Below, piece by piece: positions 1 through 8,309 of a DNA stretch of 32,132 bases. The stretch is from Candidatus Levybacteria bacterium RIFCSPLOWO2_12_FULL_39_17. Lineage in GTDB: Bacteria; Patescibacteriota; Microgenomatia; Levybacterales; GWA1-39-11. The notes under the pieces are model-generated. The model saw only the letters and a program-made list of their open reading frames with translations. It had not been told where the DNA came from and did no database searches. The stretch spans positions 1 through 32,132 of the forward strand of contig MFPJ01000042.1 of the NCBI GenBank assembly GCA_001782675.1. The letters are read 5' to 3'. The translations under genes and the position numbers were made by a program. How positions within the stretch are numbered: the first letter of the stretch is position 1; every line of letters begins with the position of its first letter.

Positions 1-2
1 CG

Positions 3-305
3 TACCCGGGAATAAACGGTACAACTTATCTTTTTGCCCACTCGGCCGACAATTTCTGGAATGTGGGGCGCTATAACGCGGTTTTTTACCTTTTAAAAGA
101 ACTTGAGGCGGGAGACGAAATTTATATATTCTTTAAAGGTAAAAGGTATAATTACACTGTTTATGATAAGAAAATTGTTGAGGCAAAAGAAGTAGATTTT
201 GTTGACGCGGCGCTTGGTACGGGAGAGCGGATAATTCTTCAAACCTGCTGGCCCCCGGGGACGGATTGGAAAAGACTCCTAATCTTCGCGAAGCCGAAGC
301 AATAA
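3..305 (+). CDS. Sortase family protein, 5' truncated by window edge
   Basis: Frame open from base 3: YPGINGTTYLFAHSADNFWNVGRYN...RIILQTCWPPGTDWKRLLIFAKPKQ. Sortase catalytic His (AHS), Cys (QTCWPPG) and Arg (WKRL) are all present. Confidence 0.88.
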   Translation, partial: YPGINGTTYLFAHSADNFWNVGRYNAVFYLLKELEAGDEIYIFFKGKRYNYTVYDKKIVEAKEVDFVDAALGTGERIILQTCWPPGTDWKRLLIFAKPKQ

Positions 306-380
306 AGCATTGTCTTTTTGTTATTTCGGCGAGCCTAACCATATTTGTAATTTTTAAAGCTTAGCGCTAGAATAGATCAT

Positions 381-1160
381 ATGAAAAAGCAGCCTCTAAT
401 CCTTCTTGCTGTTTTTTTATTTGCATCAATTTTGATTTTCTTAAATAATGATTTTCCGGCAGTAAAATTTCTTTCAAATGTTACGCAAACGGTTTTTTCC
501 CCGCCAAAAGCCCTTCTTTACGATTTGAGGGTTTTTATAAGCCGGGGGGATGGAGCAGAACTTCGTAAAATTAAGGAAGAAAACACAAGGCTTTCTGAAA
601 AACTAATTGAATTTCAAAGATTGAAAGGTGACAATGAAGCTTTGAGAAGCCAATTTGAGACGGCGGAAACAAAAAAGTTCAATCTTTTGCCGGCTCGCGT
701 GATCGGATTCCTGGGAAGATTTTCCAGTCCGGTCTCTTTAATTATTGATCGCGGGCAAAGACATGGAGTCAAAGTGGGAATGGCGGTTGTTTTACAAAAC
801 AATCTAGTTGGCAAAATAATTCAAGTTTCCCCTTCTTATTCGCAAGTAATACTACCTTTAAATGAAAAATTTTCAGTTCTTGGAAAAACAGCAGAGGGGA
901 ATGTCCCCGGGGTAACAAGAGGAGTGGAGGATTTCATTTTGTTGGACCGTGTGCATGTCAATGAAAAAATAACTCCCGGAGAATTAATTCTGACAAAAGG
1001 AGAAATAAATGAAAAGGGCTTTGGTGTTCCTCCCGATTTTATTATTGGCCGCGTCAATTCGGTTAACAAAAACGAAAGCCTTCCATTCCAGACGGCAAAA
1101 ATTGAGGCTCTTGTTTCATTTTCGAAACTTAATCTGGTTTTTATACTTTTATCCGTCTAA
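381..1160 (+). CDS. mreC: Rod shape-determining protein MreC
   Basis: N-terminal TM, coiled coil, then the MreC beta domain (ARVIGFLGRFSSPVSLIIDRGQRHGVKVGMAVVLQNNLVGKI). Followed directly by an MreD-like gene and PBP2. Confidence 0.9.
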   Translation: MKKQPLILLAVFLFASILIFLNNDFPAVKFLSNVTQTVFSPPKALLYDLRVFISRGDGAELRKIKEENTRLSEKLIEFQRLKGDNEALRSQFETAETKKFNLLPARVIGFLGRFSSPVSLIIDRGQRHGVKVGMAVVLQNNLVGKIIQVSPSYSQVILPLNEKFSVLGKTAEGNVPGVTRGVEDFILLDRVHVNEKITPGELILTKGEINEKGFGVPPDFIIGRVNSVNKNESLPFQTAKIEALVSFSKLNLVFILLSV

Positions 1161-1570
1161 TGAATTTAAGATTAATTTTAGTTTTATTGATTCTTGCGTC
1201 ATTGTTTTTTGAAACCGCAATCTTGGCTCTTCCTTTCCTTTTTATCGTTTCAATTTTATCGTTCATGCTTTTCCCGGATTTAAAAACACTTATTCTTGTC
1301 TTTGTTGCAGGGATACTTCTTGATATTCTCAAAGTCAACACCGTAGGTTTAACTCCCATTATAATCATCAGCTCCTTTATTGTTTTGGTTTTTATAAAGC
1401 GCGTTTTTGAAGTAAGGGATTTCAGAATTAATCTTTTAATTTTATTTTTTTCCTCTTTTGTTTTTGCAAATTTTGCTTCATATAGCGATAATCTCCTAAT
1501 ATATTTTTTGATTTTCGGGAGCATTTGGTTTTCTCTTTCTTATTTTCTTAAAACCCGACTCTTATGGTAA
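1160..1570 (+). CDS. mreD: MreD-like rod shape-determining membrane protein
   Basis: Very hydrophobic 136 aa protein starting at the mreC stop; position between mreC and PBP2. Confidence 0.7.
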   Translation: MNLRLILVLLILASLFFETAILALPFLFIVSILSFMLFPDLKTLILVFVAGILLDILKVNTVGLTPIIIISSFIVLVFIKRVFEVRDFRINLLILFFSSFVFANFASYSDNLLIYFLIFGSIWFSLSYFLKTRLLW

Positions 1571-1610
1571 AAATAGGCCAATGCGATTGTCATTCTGAGC
1601 GTATGTATTT

Positions 1611-3380
1611 ATGGTAAAGATTGGTCCTGCATTTTTTGATTATGTTTCATCGGAAAAAATTGGCAGGAAAAAAAACTTTGGAAATTTTATTTCTTTTGAA
1701 ATATTATCCCTCTTTCCCATTCTTTTCCTGATTTTGTTCTCGACAATTATTATTTTGCGGCTTTTTTATGTGCAGATTTTAAGAGGAGATTATTATTCAA
1801 ATCTTTCGGATGAAAACAGGACAAGGACTGAAGTATTGGCCGCTCCCCGCGGAATCATATATGATCGGAGAGACAAACCTTTGGTTGCAAATAGTCCTTC
1901 ATTTAAAATTCCTGAGGGAGAAAAGGTCAAAAGGCTCTCAAGAGATGAGGCTTTAAAGCTTATATCCGCGGGTAAGCCTGTCGAAAACGATATACAAAGA
2001 GAATATTTATATAAAGATGTTTTTGCTCATGTCTTGGGTTTCTTGGGACAGGTTTCAGAAGATGAGATAATCCTTCCCGGTTTTTCAGAATATGGCATAT
2101 CCGATTTTGTCGGGAAAATTGGTCTTGAGGCAGAGTATGAAAAAATGCTTCATGGAAAAAATGGAAAAAAACTTTCAGAGGTGGATTCGGAAGGAAAATT
2201 CATAAGAGAGCTTGGGAAACAAGAACCAACTGCAGGCGAAAACCTTAGAACAACTTTAGATCTTGATATTCAAAAGGCTGTTCATGATGCTTTTTCAGAT
2301 TATACGCGCGGAGCGGCGGTAGTTTCCGACCCTAGAAACGGTGCGATTTTGGCCTTATATTCAAAACCTTCTTTTGATCCCAATGTTTTTACCCATGATG
2401 AAAGCTATGAAGCTCCGGGTGAATATAAATATCGGGAGAGCATTTTAAATGATTCCGAAAAACAGCCCCTCCTGAATCGTGCCATATCCGGCTCTTATCC
2501 TCCGGGATCAACTTTTAAGCTTGTAACAGCGATTGCAGGGCTTGAAAGCGGAGCAATAAAGTCTTCGACAATTATTGAAGATACGGGAATTTTGCGTGTC
2601 GGGAGTTTTTCTTTTGGGAACTGGTATTTTCTGCAGTATGGAAAAACTGAAGGAAGCCTTGATGTTGTACGAGCTATTAAGCGCTCAAATGATATATTTT
2701 TCTATAAAACAGGCGAGCGTACAGGAGTAGATACCATCTCTTCTTACGCCAATAAATTTGGACTGGGGAAGAAATTGGGAATTGATCTTCCGGGAGAAAT
2801 TCAAGGGACAGTTCCTTCTCCTTCATGGAAAGAAAAAACGATTGGCGAGCAGTGGTATCTTGGAGACACATATAATTATGGGATTGGACAGGGGTATCTG
2901 CTGACTTCGCCCCTGCAGATCAATATGATGACGGCAGCTTTTGCCAATGGAGGTACTTTATATGAGCCACATCTTTTCAAAAATAAAAAATTAAAAATAA
3001 AAAATAAAAAACTTGTAGATAAACAATATATCGATTTAGTTAGGGAGGGTATGCGGCAATCCTGCGAAACAGGAGGGGTGGCATGGCCTTTGTTTGATTT
3101 TAAAGTTAAAAACGAAAGACTGCCTATTGATGGAAAGGATTTTATTGAAGACGATGCGACAAGCTCTGCTAAAATGACCAAAATAAAGATTGCGTGTAAG
3201 ACGGGAACAGCAGAGGTTGGCGACAAAGAAACTAAGCCGCATGCGTGGATAACTCTTTTTGCGCCGTTTTATAAACCGGAAATAGCTATAACGGTTTTGG
3301 TGGAAAATTCAGGGGAAGGCTCATCTGTTGCCGGCCCCATCGCCAAAAAAATCCTAATCGATTATTTCGAAAAAAAATAG
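1611..3380 (+). CDS. mrdA: Penicillin-binding protein 2 (peptidoglycan transpeptidase)
   Basis: N-terminal TM, APRGIIYDRRDKPL dimerisation motif, catalytic SGSYPPGSTFKLVTA (SxxK), KRSND (SxN) and CKTGTAEVG (KTG). Confidence 0.92.
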   Translation: MVKIGPAFFDYVSSEKIGRKKNFGNFISFEILSLFPILFLILFSTIIILRLFYVQILRGDYYSNLSDENRTRTEVLAAPRGIIYDRRDKPLVANSPSFKIPEGEKVKRLSRDEALKLISAGKPVENDIQREYLYKDVFAHVLGFLGQVSEDEIILPGFSEYGISDFVGKIGLEAEYEKMLHGKNGKKLSEVDSEGKFIRELGKQEPTAGENLRTTLDLDIQKAVHDAFSDYTRGAAVVSDPRNGAILALYSKPSFDPNVFTHDESYEAPGEYKYRESILNDSEKQPLLNRAISGSYPPGSTFKLVTAIAGLESGAIKSSTIIEDTGILRVGSFSFGNWYFLQYGKTEGSLDVVRAIKRSNDIFFYKTGERTGVDTISSYANKFGLGKKLGIDLPGEIQGTVPSPSWKEKTIGEQWYLGDTYNYGIGQGYLLTSPLQINMMTAAFANGGTLYEPHLFKNKKLKIKNKKLVDKQYIDLVREGMRQSCETGGVAWPLFDFKVKNERLPIDGKDFIEDDATSSAKMTKIKIACKTGTAEVGDKETKPHAWITLFAPFYKPEIAITVLVENSGEGSSVAGPIAKKILIDYFEKK

Positions 3381-3420
3381 TTATTGTTTTATTAAAATTA
3401 TTGTTGTATTCTTTTAATCT

Positions 3421-3810
3421 ATGTTAAGCCAAAATGACCTAAAACAAATACAAAAGATATTCAACCCCGTACAAGTAGACGTTTCGGATTTGAAGAAAGA
3501 TGTTTCGGGCTTGAAAGTGGACGTTTCGGATTTGAAGAAAGATGTTTCGGATTTAAAGACAGATGTTTCAGGCTTGAAAGTGGACGTTTCGGATTTGAAG
3601 AAAGATGTTTCAGGTTTGAAAGTAGACGTTTCGGGCTTGAATAAAGGCTTGACGCAAACACAAAAAGACGTTAAAGACATTAAGAAAGATGTTGCACAAA
3701 CGCGTAAAGATGTAAAGGTGATAATTTCATATTTTGATCGTGAATACGTAGAACTTCGAAAAAGAATAGAGCGAATTGAAGAATTCCTCAGATTACCTCC
3801 AGAAAATTAG
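3421..3810 (+). CDS. Heptad-repeat coiled-coil protein
   Basis: ORF MLSQNDLKQIQKIFNPVQV(DVSDLKK/DVSGLKV)n...; repeated 7-aa units, then a charged C-terminal helix. Confidence 0.75.
   Translation: MLSQNDLKQIQKIFNPVQVDVSDLKKDVSGLKVDVSDLKKDVSDLKTDVSGLKVDVSDLKKDVSGLKVDVSGLNKGLTQTQKDVKDIKKDVAQTRKDVKVIISYFDREYVELRKRIERIEEFLRLPPEN
3466..3645 (+). repeat. 21-bp tandem repeat encoding heptads
   Basis: Repeated gacgtttcggatttgaagaaa / gatgtttcgggcttgaaagtg units, about 8 copies, in frame. Confidence 0.85.
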
Positions 3811-4634
3811 TTAGTGAATCTAAAGGCTGAGAGGATTTGGTCAAAGACAGAATTTTCGGAATATACAATTAGATAATAAAATCCATTGCGCTCAATCTCT
3901 ATAATTCTATTTGTTCCTAACGGCATTATAAAGCCTTCGTATTTCCCGCTGTATCCTGAGCTGTTCAATGTATAAGTATATGCTGTTTCGCCGGAGAAGG
4001 TGATTTCTTGAAAGTTTCTTATTACCGACTTTGTATTATTCTTATTAGCAATATTGCTTTCATAATTTTGCTTTGCAATCTCTTGCGGGGGCGTGTCTTT
4101 GTAGACAGTGTTTTTGAGTTCAGTTATTCTAAGCTCGATCAAAGGAGTATTGCTTGGGTCAAATGACTGATCGCACTCCTCGCAAATAATCACTTCATTC
4201 GCTTCTTCAGCTTTTGGTGGGTCTATTCCGACTCCTATAGCCTTCATATCTTCAGGTAATTTCAATGAAAAGCTACCATAATTATTTTCAAAGGTTTTCC
4301 AGGTGGCGGTGGGATCGGGGGCCACCGGCCCAGAGGGCCTCTGGCCCGGAGGGCAGGGGGCAAATTCACAATTTGGTCCGGTTCGGCCAACCGCCGAACC
4401 ATCAGGGCAAATTTTTACCTCCTGCGTGCAGGCTTTTTGTTCGGTTTTGTTCAAAACAAGAAAATATAAAGAAGCTATTCCAATTACTATTAAAAACACA
4501 ATAATCGAAATTAAAATCGGGAGTTTAAATTTGGGTTTAGTCGGTGGAGGGGGACTTGCAGGTATTTGTTCGGTTGGCGAAGTTTGAACTGGCGGATTGT
4601 TTGATATATTCGTGTTTTGATTGTTTTCTTCCAC
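3807..4634 (-). CDS. Single-TM membrane-anchored protein with small Cys motif
   Basis: Pro-rich N-terminus, TM (LPILISIIVFLIVIGIASLYFLVL), CTQEVKICPDGSAVGRTGPNCEFAPCP motif, then a soluble domain; SD-like sequence not checked. Confidence 0.75.
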   Translation of the reverse strand: MEENNQNTNISNNPPVQTSPTEQIPASPPPPTKPKFKLPILISIIVFLIVIGIASLYFLVLNKTEQKACTQEVKICPDGSAVGRTGPNCEFAPCPPGQRPSGPVAPDPTATWKTFENNYGSFSLKLPEDMKAIGVGIDPPKAEEANEVIICEECDQSFDPSNTPLIELRITELKNTVYKDTPPQEIAKQNYESNIANKNNTKSVIRNFQEITFSGETAYTYTLNSSGYSGKYEGFIMPLGTNRIIEIERNGFYYLIVYSENSVFDQILSAFRFTN

Positions 4635-4685
4635 AAATCAAGTATTTCACCTACAATGGTGCTTGTCAAGGAAAAATTTTAAGGT

Positions 4686-4865
4686 TTATCTTCCTAAATT
4701 TATTACCCCCGGATAGGAAATTTGCTGTCTTCCCTGACTTTGCTCTCCATAACCAAAACCAAAAACCAGAAAAGAGAGCAGGATAAACAATATCAAAACC
4801 CCGAATTCTATTAAGAAAATTCTTGATAAGGGATTACCTTCCAATGGTTTCCAAGTATTATCCAT
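4686..4865 (-). CDS. Small membrane protein (59 aa), below ORF-track cutoff
   Basis: Reverse-strand reading gives MDNTWKPLEGNPLSRIFLIEFGVLILFILLSFLVFGFGYGEQSQGRQQISYPGVINLGR*; AGAGGTG upstream. Confidence 0.5.
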   Translation of the reverse strand: MDNTWKPLEGNPLSRIFLIEFGVLILFILLSFLVFGFGYGEQSQGRQQISYPGVINLGR

Positions 4866-4908
4866 AACTATTTCTGATTCACCTCTTTGTTACAAGTCCG
4901 TTCACACA

Positions 4909-5016
4909 TTAAATAAAATAAAATAAAAGAAAAAGAACAATTGCCAGCAGCATACCTCCCAGCAAAAATCCCATTTCCGAGCCGGATGAATGTCCGTGAT
5001 AACTATGATTGTCCAT
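4909..5016 (-). CDS. Small His-rich single-TM peptide (35 aa), below ORF-track cutoff
   Basis: MDNHSYHGHSSGSEMGFLLGGMLLAIVLFLLFYFI*; AAGGAG lies about 10 nt upstream of ATG. Confidence 0.55.
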   Translation of the reverse strand: MDNHSYHGHSSGSEMGFLLGGMLLAIVLFLLFYFI

Positions 5017-5160
5017 TTTTAAAAAACTCCTTTACTACCAAATATAATTCTTTATGATTAAAAAAAATTATTAGCAGGGTAAGAGATTTGAAAGAAGAAG
5101 CGCCGGATTGCTCGGAAGCGCACCGGACGAAATCAAACGAAACTGTGGTATTCTATTTTT

Positions 5161-6309
5161 ATGGAAAAAGATTTTTACCTTTCTTTTTCATTATCTCCTA
5201 TTGGTCCGAAAAGATTTAAGAAATTACTTGAGATTTTTGGTTCGGCAGAAAAAGCCTGGAAGCGAGCAGAGGACGATTTCAAAAAAGCAGGAGTGGGGGA
5301 GAAAGTTTTTGCAAAATTTGATCTTTTCAGAAAAAAACTTGATTGTAAACAATATTTGGAAAAGCTTAAAAAAACAAAAGTCGAAATAATTGCGCAATTT
5401 GAAAAAGAATATCCTAAAAAACTTCTGGAATTGTCCGATGCGCCAATTGTTTTGTTTGCAAAGGGAAATAAAAATCTGCTTTTTGCAGAAAATATTATCG
5501 GAGTTGTCGGAACAAGAAAAATTACCTCATACGGAAAACAGGTAACCGAAGATTTAGTTTCCTCACTCAGTTCGGCAGGTTTTATTATCGCATCGGGTAT
5601 GGCACTGGGGGTTGACGGAATAGCTCATAAAACAGCCATCGACTGTCAAGTCAAATGGCAAGGGGTACCCTTGCCAAGCTTGCCAAAAGGGTCGACGATT
5701 GCGGTTTTGGGGTGTGGGGTAGATTGTCCTTATCCGCGGGAAAATCAAAATTTATACGAGGAGATCCTTGATTCAGGAGGATTAATCATTTCCGAATATC
5801 CTCTCGGTATGTTAGCCAATAAAGGGACTTTTCCGGCCAGAAATAGAATTATTGCAGGCATAAGTTTAGCAGTTCTCGTGACAGAAGCAGGTAAGGATTC
5901 CGGTTCTTTAATTACCGCGTCAAACGCGGCCTCGCAGGGAAGAACAGTGTTTGCGGTTCCCGGGCCGATAACCTCCAGAATGTCGGACGGCACATCAAAA
6001 TTATTGAAAGAGGGAGCGGTATTGGTAAGTTCGGCGGAAGATATTCTGGAATCATTAAATATAAAAAATATCCCGACGAATTTCATTCGTGCGGGATCCC
6101 GTATGAAAACTATCATCGGGACATTTAAAAAATTTAAGATATCAAGAGAGGAGAGGAAAATTCTTGGAGCAATCGAATATGAGGGATTAACGATTGATGA
6201 GATTTCGAGAATGACGAAAATCCCAATCGGAAAATTGTCAATAATTCTTTCAGAAATGGAACTAAAAGGATTGGTTAAAAACTCGGGAGGAAAATTTTCG
6301 TCGATTTGA
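5161..6309 (+). CDS. dprA: DNA processing protein DprA
   Basis: GVVGTRKITSYGKQV, SGMALGVDGIAHKTA, TIAVLGCGVDCPYPREN, GTFPARNRIIAG, GSLITA; DprA Rossmann fold plus C-terminal winged helix. Confidence 0.94.
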   Translation: MEKDFYLSFSLSPIGPKRFKKLLEIFGSAEKAWKRAEDDFKKAGVGEKVFAKFDLFRKKLDCKQYLEKLKKTKVEIIAQFEKEYPKKLLELSDAPIVLFAKGNKNLLFAENIIGVVGTRKITSYGKQVTEDLVSSLSSAGFIIASGMALGVDGIAHKTAIDCQVKWQGVPLPSLPKGSTIAVLGCGVDCPYPRENQNLYEEILDSGGLIISEYPLGMLANKGTFPARNRIIAGISLAVLVTEAGKDSGSLITASNAASQGRTVFAVPGPITSRMSDGTSKLLKEGAVLVSSAEDILESLNIKNIPTNFIRAGSRMKTIIGTFKKFKISREERKILGAIEYEGLTIDEISRMTKIPIGKLSIILSEMELKGLVKNSGGKFSSI

Positions 6310-6337
6310 CAACTTTTCCGCGGCCGCGGAAAAGTTG
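6310..6337. repeat. 28-nt perfect palindrome directly after dprA stop
   Basis: CAACTTTTCCGCGGCCGCGGAAAAGTTG equals its own reverse complement; no T-tract follows. Confidence 0.9.
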
Positions 6338-6366
6338 CCCATTTCTAGCTTTATGTTTGCGTTCGG

Positions 6367-6789
6367 GTGAAAAATTTATATAATAATTTAATGTCGCAAG
6401 CGGGGGAAACTTTTTTTACGGTTGTCGGATGCATGGACGGTCGCGTTCAGGAGCCCGTTACCGCGTTCGGCCGAGAAAAATTCGGCGCAAAATTCGCAGA
6501 TACGATAACAGAGGCAGGAATCGTTGGTTTAATTGCACGTGGTCCTGACCAGAACTTTGTCGAAAATCTAGAATTCAAGCTGTTGGTTTCAATTGAGAAG
6601 CATCATTCGAAGGGTATTTTGGTTGACGGCCATCAGGAATGCGCAGGAAATCCTGTTGATGACGAAAGACACAAAGAAGATGTCCGAAAATCCGTCGAAT
6701 TTATTCGAGAACTTATTGAAGACAAAGTCCCAGTCACCGGCGTTTTTGTTGTCCGCGACGGAGATAGTTGGAAAGCCGAAGAAATTTAG
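6367..6789 (+). CDS. Small beta-carbonic-anhydrase-like protein
   Basis: CMDGR (CxDxR) and HQECAGNP (HxxC) zinc/catalytic motifs in a 140 aa protein. GTG start at 6367, or ATG at 6391. Confidence 0.65.
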   Translation: MKNLYNNLMSQAGETFFTVVGCMDGRVQEPVTAFGREKFGAKFADTITEAGIVGLIARGPDQNFVENLEFKLLVSIEKHHSKGILVDGHQECAGNPVDDERHKEDVRKSVEFIRELIEDKVPVTGVFVVRDGDSWKAEEI

Positions 6790-6829
6790 TCTTGCTTTCA
6801 GTTTTTAGTTTTGCTAAAATACTTAAGTC

Positions 6830-6925
6830 CTAAGACAACGGGCAAACAATAAGACCCGTAGAGGAGAGCTATTAGCTAAGGACCAAAAGCCAATAGTCAA
6901 AACACTCCTCGAGGAGTGTTTTTTT
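6830..6925 (+). promoter_or_regulatory. L10 (rplJ) leader with attenuator hairpin
   Basis: AGACAACGGGCAAACAATAAGACCCGTAGAGGAG resembles the L10-leader consensus; followed by AACACTCCTCGAGGAGTGTT and a T-run ending at the rplJ ATG. Confidence 0.75.
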
Positions 6926-7438
6926 ATGCCGTCACAGAAGAATATACAATTGCTAGGCGAATTAAAACAGAAAGTGGATAAATCTACTGCGATGTTTTTT
7001 GTGGACTACGCTGGTCTTACACATAGGCAACTTGAGGAGGCAAGGCGGGAACTAAAAGAGGCTGATTCTGAAATCGCGATTATCAAAAATACTCTCATGA
7101 GCCTTGCGCTCAAAGAAAAGAAAGTCGATACAAAAGAAAAACTTCAAGGTCCTCATGCCACCTTATTCTCATACGGTGATCCAATTAAGACTGCAAAAGT
7201 ATTGGCTTCGTTTATTAAAAAATACGGTTTGCCAAAAATAAAATTCGGGTTTTTCGAAAATGCAATCATTGATGAAACAATAATAACAAAACTCTCAACT
7301 TTGCCTTCACGTGAAGTCATTCTCGCAAAACTTCTTGGTACACTCAATGCTCCAATCTCAAATTTCGTTTATGGACTTAATGCAAACATAGTGAAGCTTG
7401 CAATGATTTTGAAGGAAATCGACAAGAGCAAAAATTAA
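6926..7438 (+). CDS. rplJ: 50S ribosomal protein uL10
   Basis: KSTAMFFVDYAGLTHRQLEEARRELKEADSEIAIIKNTLMSLAL; followed by rplL. Confidence 0.93.
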   Translation: MPSQKNIQLLGELKQKVDKSTAMFFVDYAGLTHRQLEEARRELKEADSEIAIIKNTLMSLALKEKKVDTKEKLQGPHATLFSYGDPIKTAKVLASFIKKYGLPKIKFGFFENAIIDETIITKLSTLPSREVILAKLLGTLNAPISNFVYGLNANIVKLAMILKEIDKSKN

Positions 7439-7562
7439 TTCAGAGTTTAGATTTCAGAGTTCAGAATTAAATTTAGAGTTTAAAATTATAAATTCTAAAC
7501 GCAGTCTGAATTATAAATTTTGAATTCTAAATTATATTGAAGGGGGGTGCAAATAAATAAAT

Positions 7563-7967
7563 ATGGCAGAGAAAAAATTAACAAAAGAACAATTAATGGA
7601 AGCAATTGAGGGAATGTCGGTTCTGGAGTTATCCGAGTTAGTCAAAGCACTTGAGGAGAAATTCGGAGTTACAGCTCAGGCACCGGTTGTCGCGTCAAAC
7701 GCGACTGGCGCAGTCGCAGATAACACGGCATCGACTGAGCCTGTCGAGGAACAAACAGTATTTAATGTTTGGATTCAAGATGCTGGCGCAAATAAACTTT
7801 CAGTTATTAAGACTTTAAGAGAATTAGTTCCGACTTTAGGCCTTAAGGAAGCAAAAGATTTAGTTGACGGAGCGCCAAAAGAGGTAATGACGGCAGTCAA
7901 CAAAAAGACAAGCGAAGAGGCAAAACAAAAACTCACGGCCGCAGGGGCCGCGGTTGAATTGAAATAA
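7563..7967 (+). CDS. rplL: 50S ribosomal protein bL7/L12
   Basis: [33 protein letters not shown] ... [31 protein letters not shown]...[15 protein letters not shown]. Confidence 0.96.
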   Translation: MAEKKLTKEQLMEAIEGMSVLELSELVKALEEKFGVTAQAPVVASNATGAVADNTASTEPVEEQTVFNVWIQDAGANKLSVIKTLRELVPTLGLKEAKDLVDGAPKEVMTAVNKKTSEEAKQKLTAAGAAVELK

Positions 7968-8027
7968 TTAGAATTTTTGCTTTTTGATATTTGATATTTG
8001 ATATCGAAATTGGTACAATTTCGGAGT

Positions 8028-8309
8028 ATGGCTTTTAAATGTGATAATTGTGGAAAATCGCGCTCGATGGGGCACAGAGTTTCCCATGCAAAAAATAGAA
8101 CAAATCATGCTTTCAAACCAAATATTCAAAGAAAGAGAATAATGGTAGACGGCAAATCTATCCGTGGCAAACTCTGCGCTAATTGTATTAAAACTTTAAG
8201 AAAAGTCAGGAAAGTCCGCCTCGGATCGACCGAGTCGAGACGGGTGAAAGCCGCGAAAGAATCGAATGTCCTTCAGGATAGCCATTTGCAAAGTCCGCAA
8301 ATCGCATAA
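8028..8309 (+). CDS. rpmB: 50S ribosomal protein bL28
   Basis: MAFKCDNCGKSRSMGHRVSHAKNRTNHAFKPNIQRKRI with CxxC...CANC zinc ribbon. Start at the internal Met, not at ORF start 7998. Confidence 0.88.
   Translation: MAFKCDNCGKSRSMGHRVSHAKNRTNHAFKPNIQRKRIMVDGKSIRGKLCANCIKTLRKVRKVRLGSTESRRVKAAKESNVLQDSHLQSPQIA

Noticed and set aside
3466-3645. Tandem repeat as a possible CRISPR array
   Set aside because: Units are contiguous 21-mers in one long reading frame with no unique spacers and no cas genes nearby.
3414-3680. Antisense FKPETS repeat ORFs
   Set aside because: Open only because the 21-bp repeat keeps the opposite frame free of stops; the sense frame makes a credible coiled coil.
5161-6309. 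UGA recoding, as in some CPR lineages
   Set aside because: UGA ends dprA at the expected place and Trp codons are UGG throughout, so the standard bacterial code fits.
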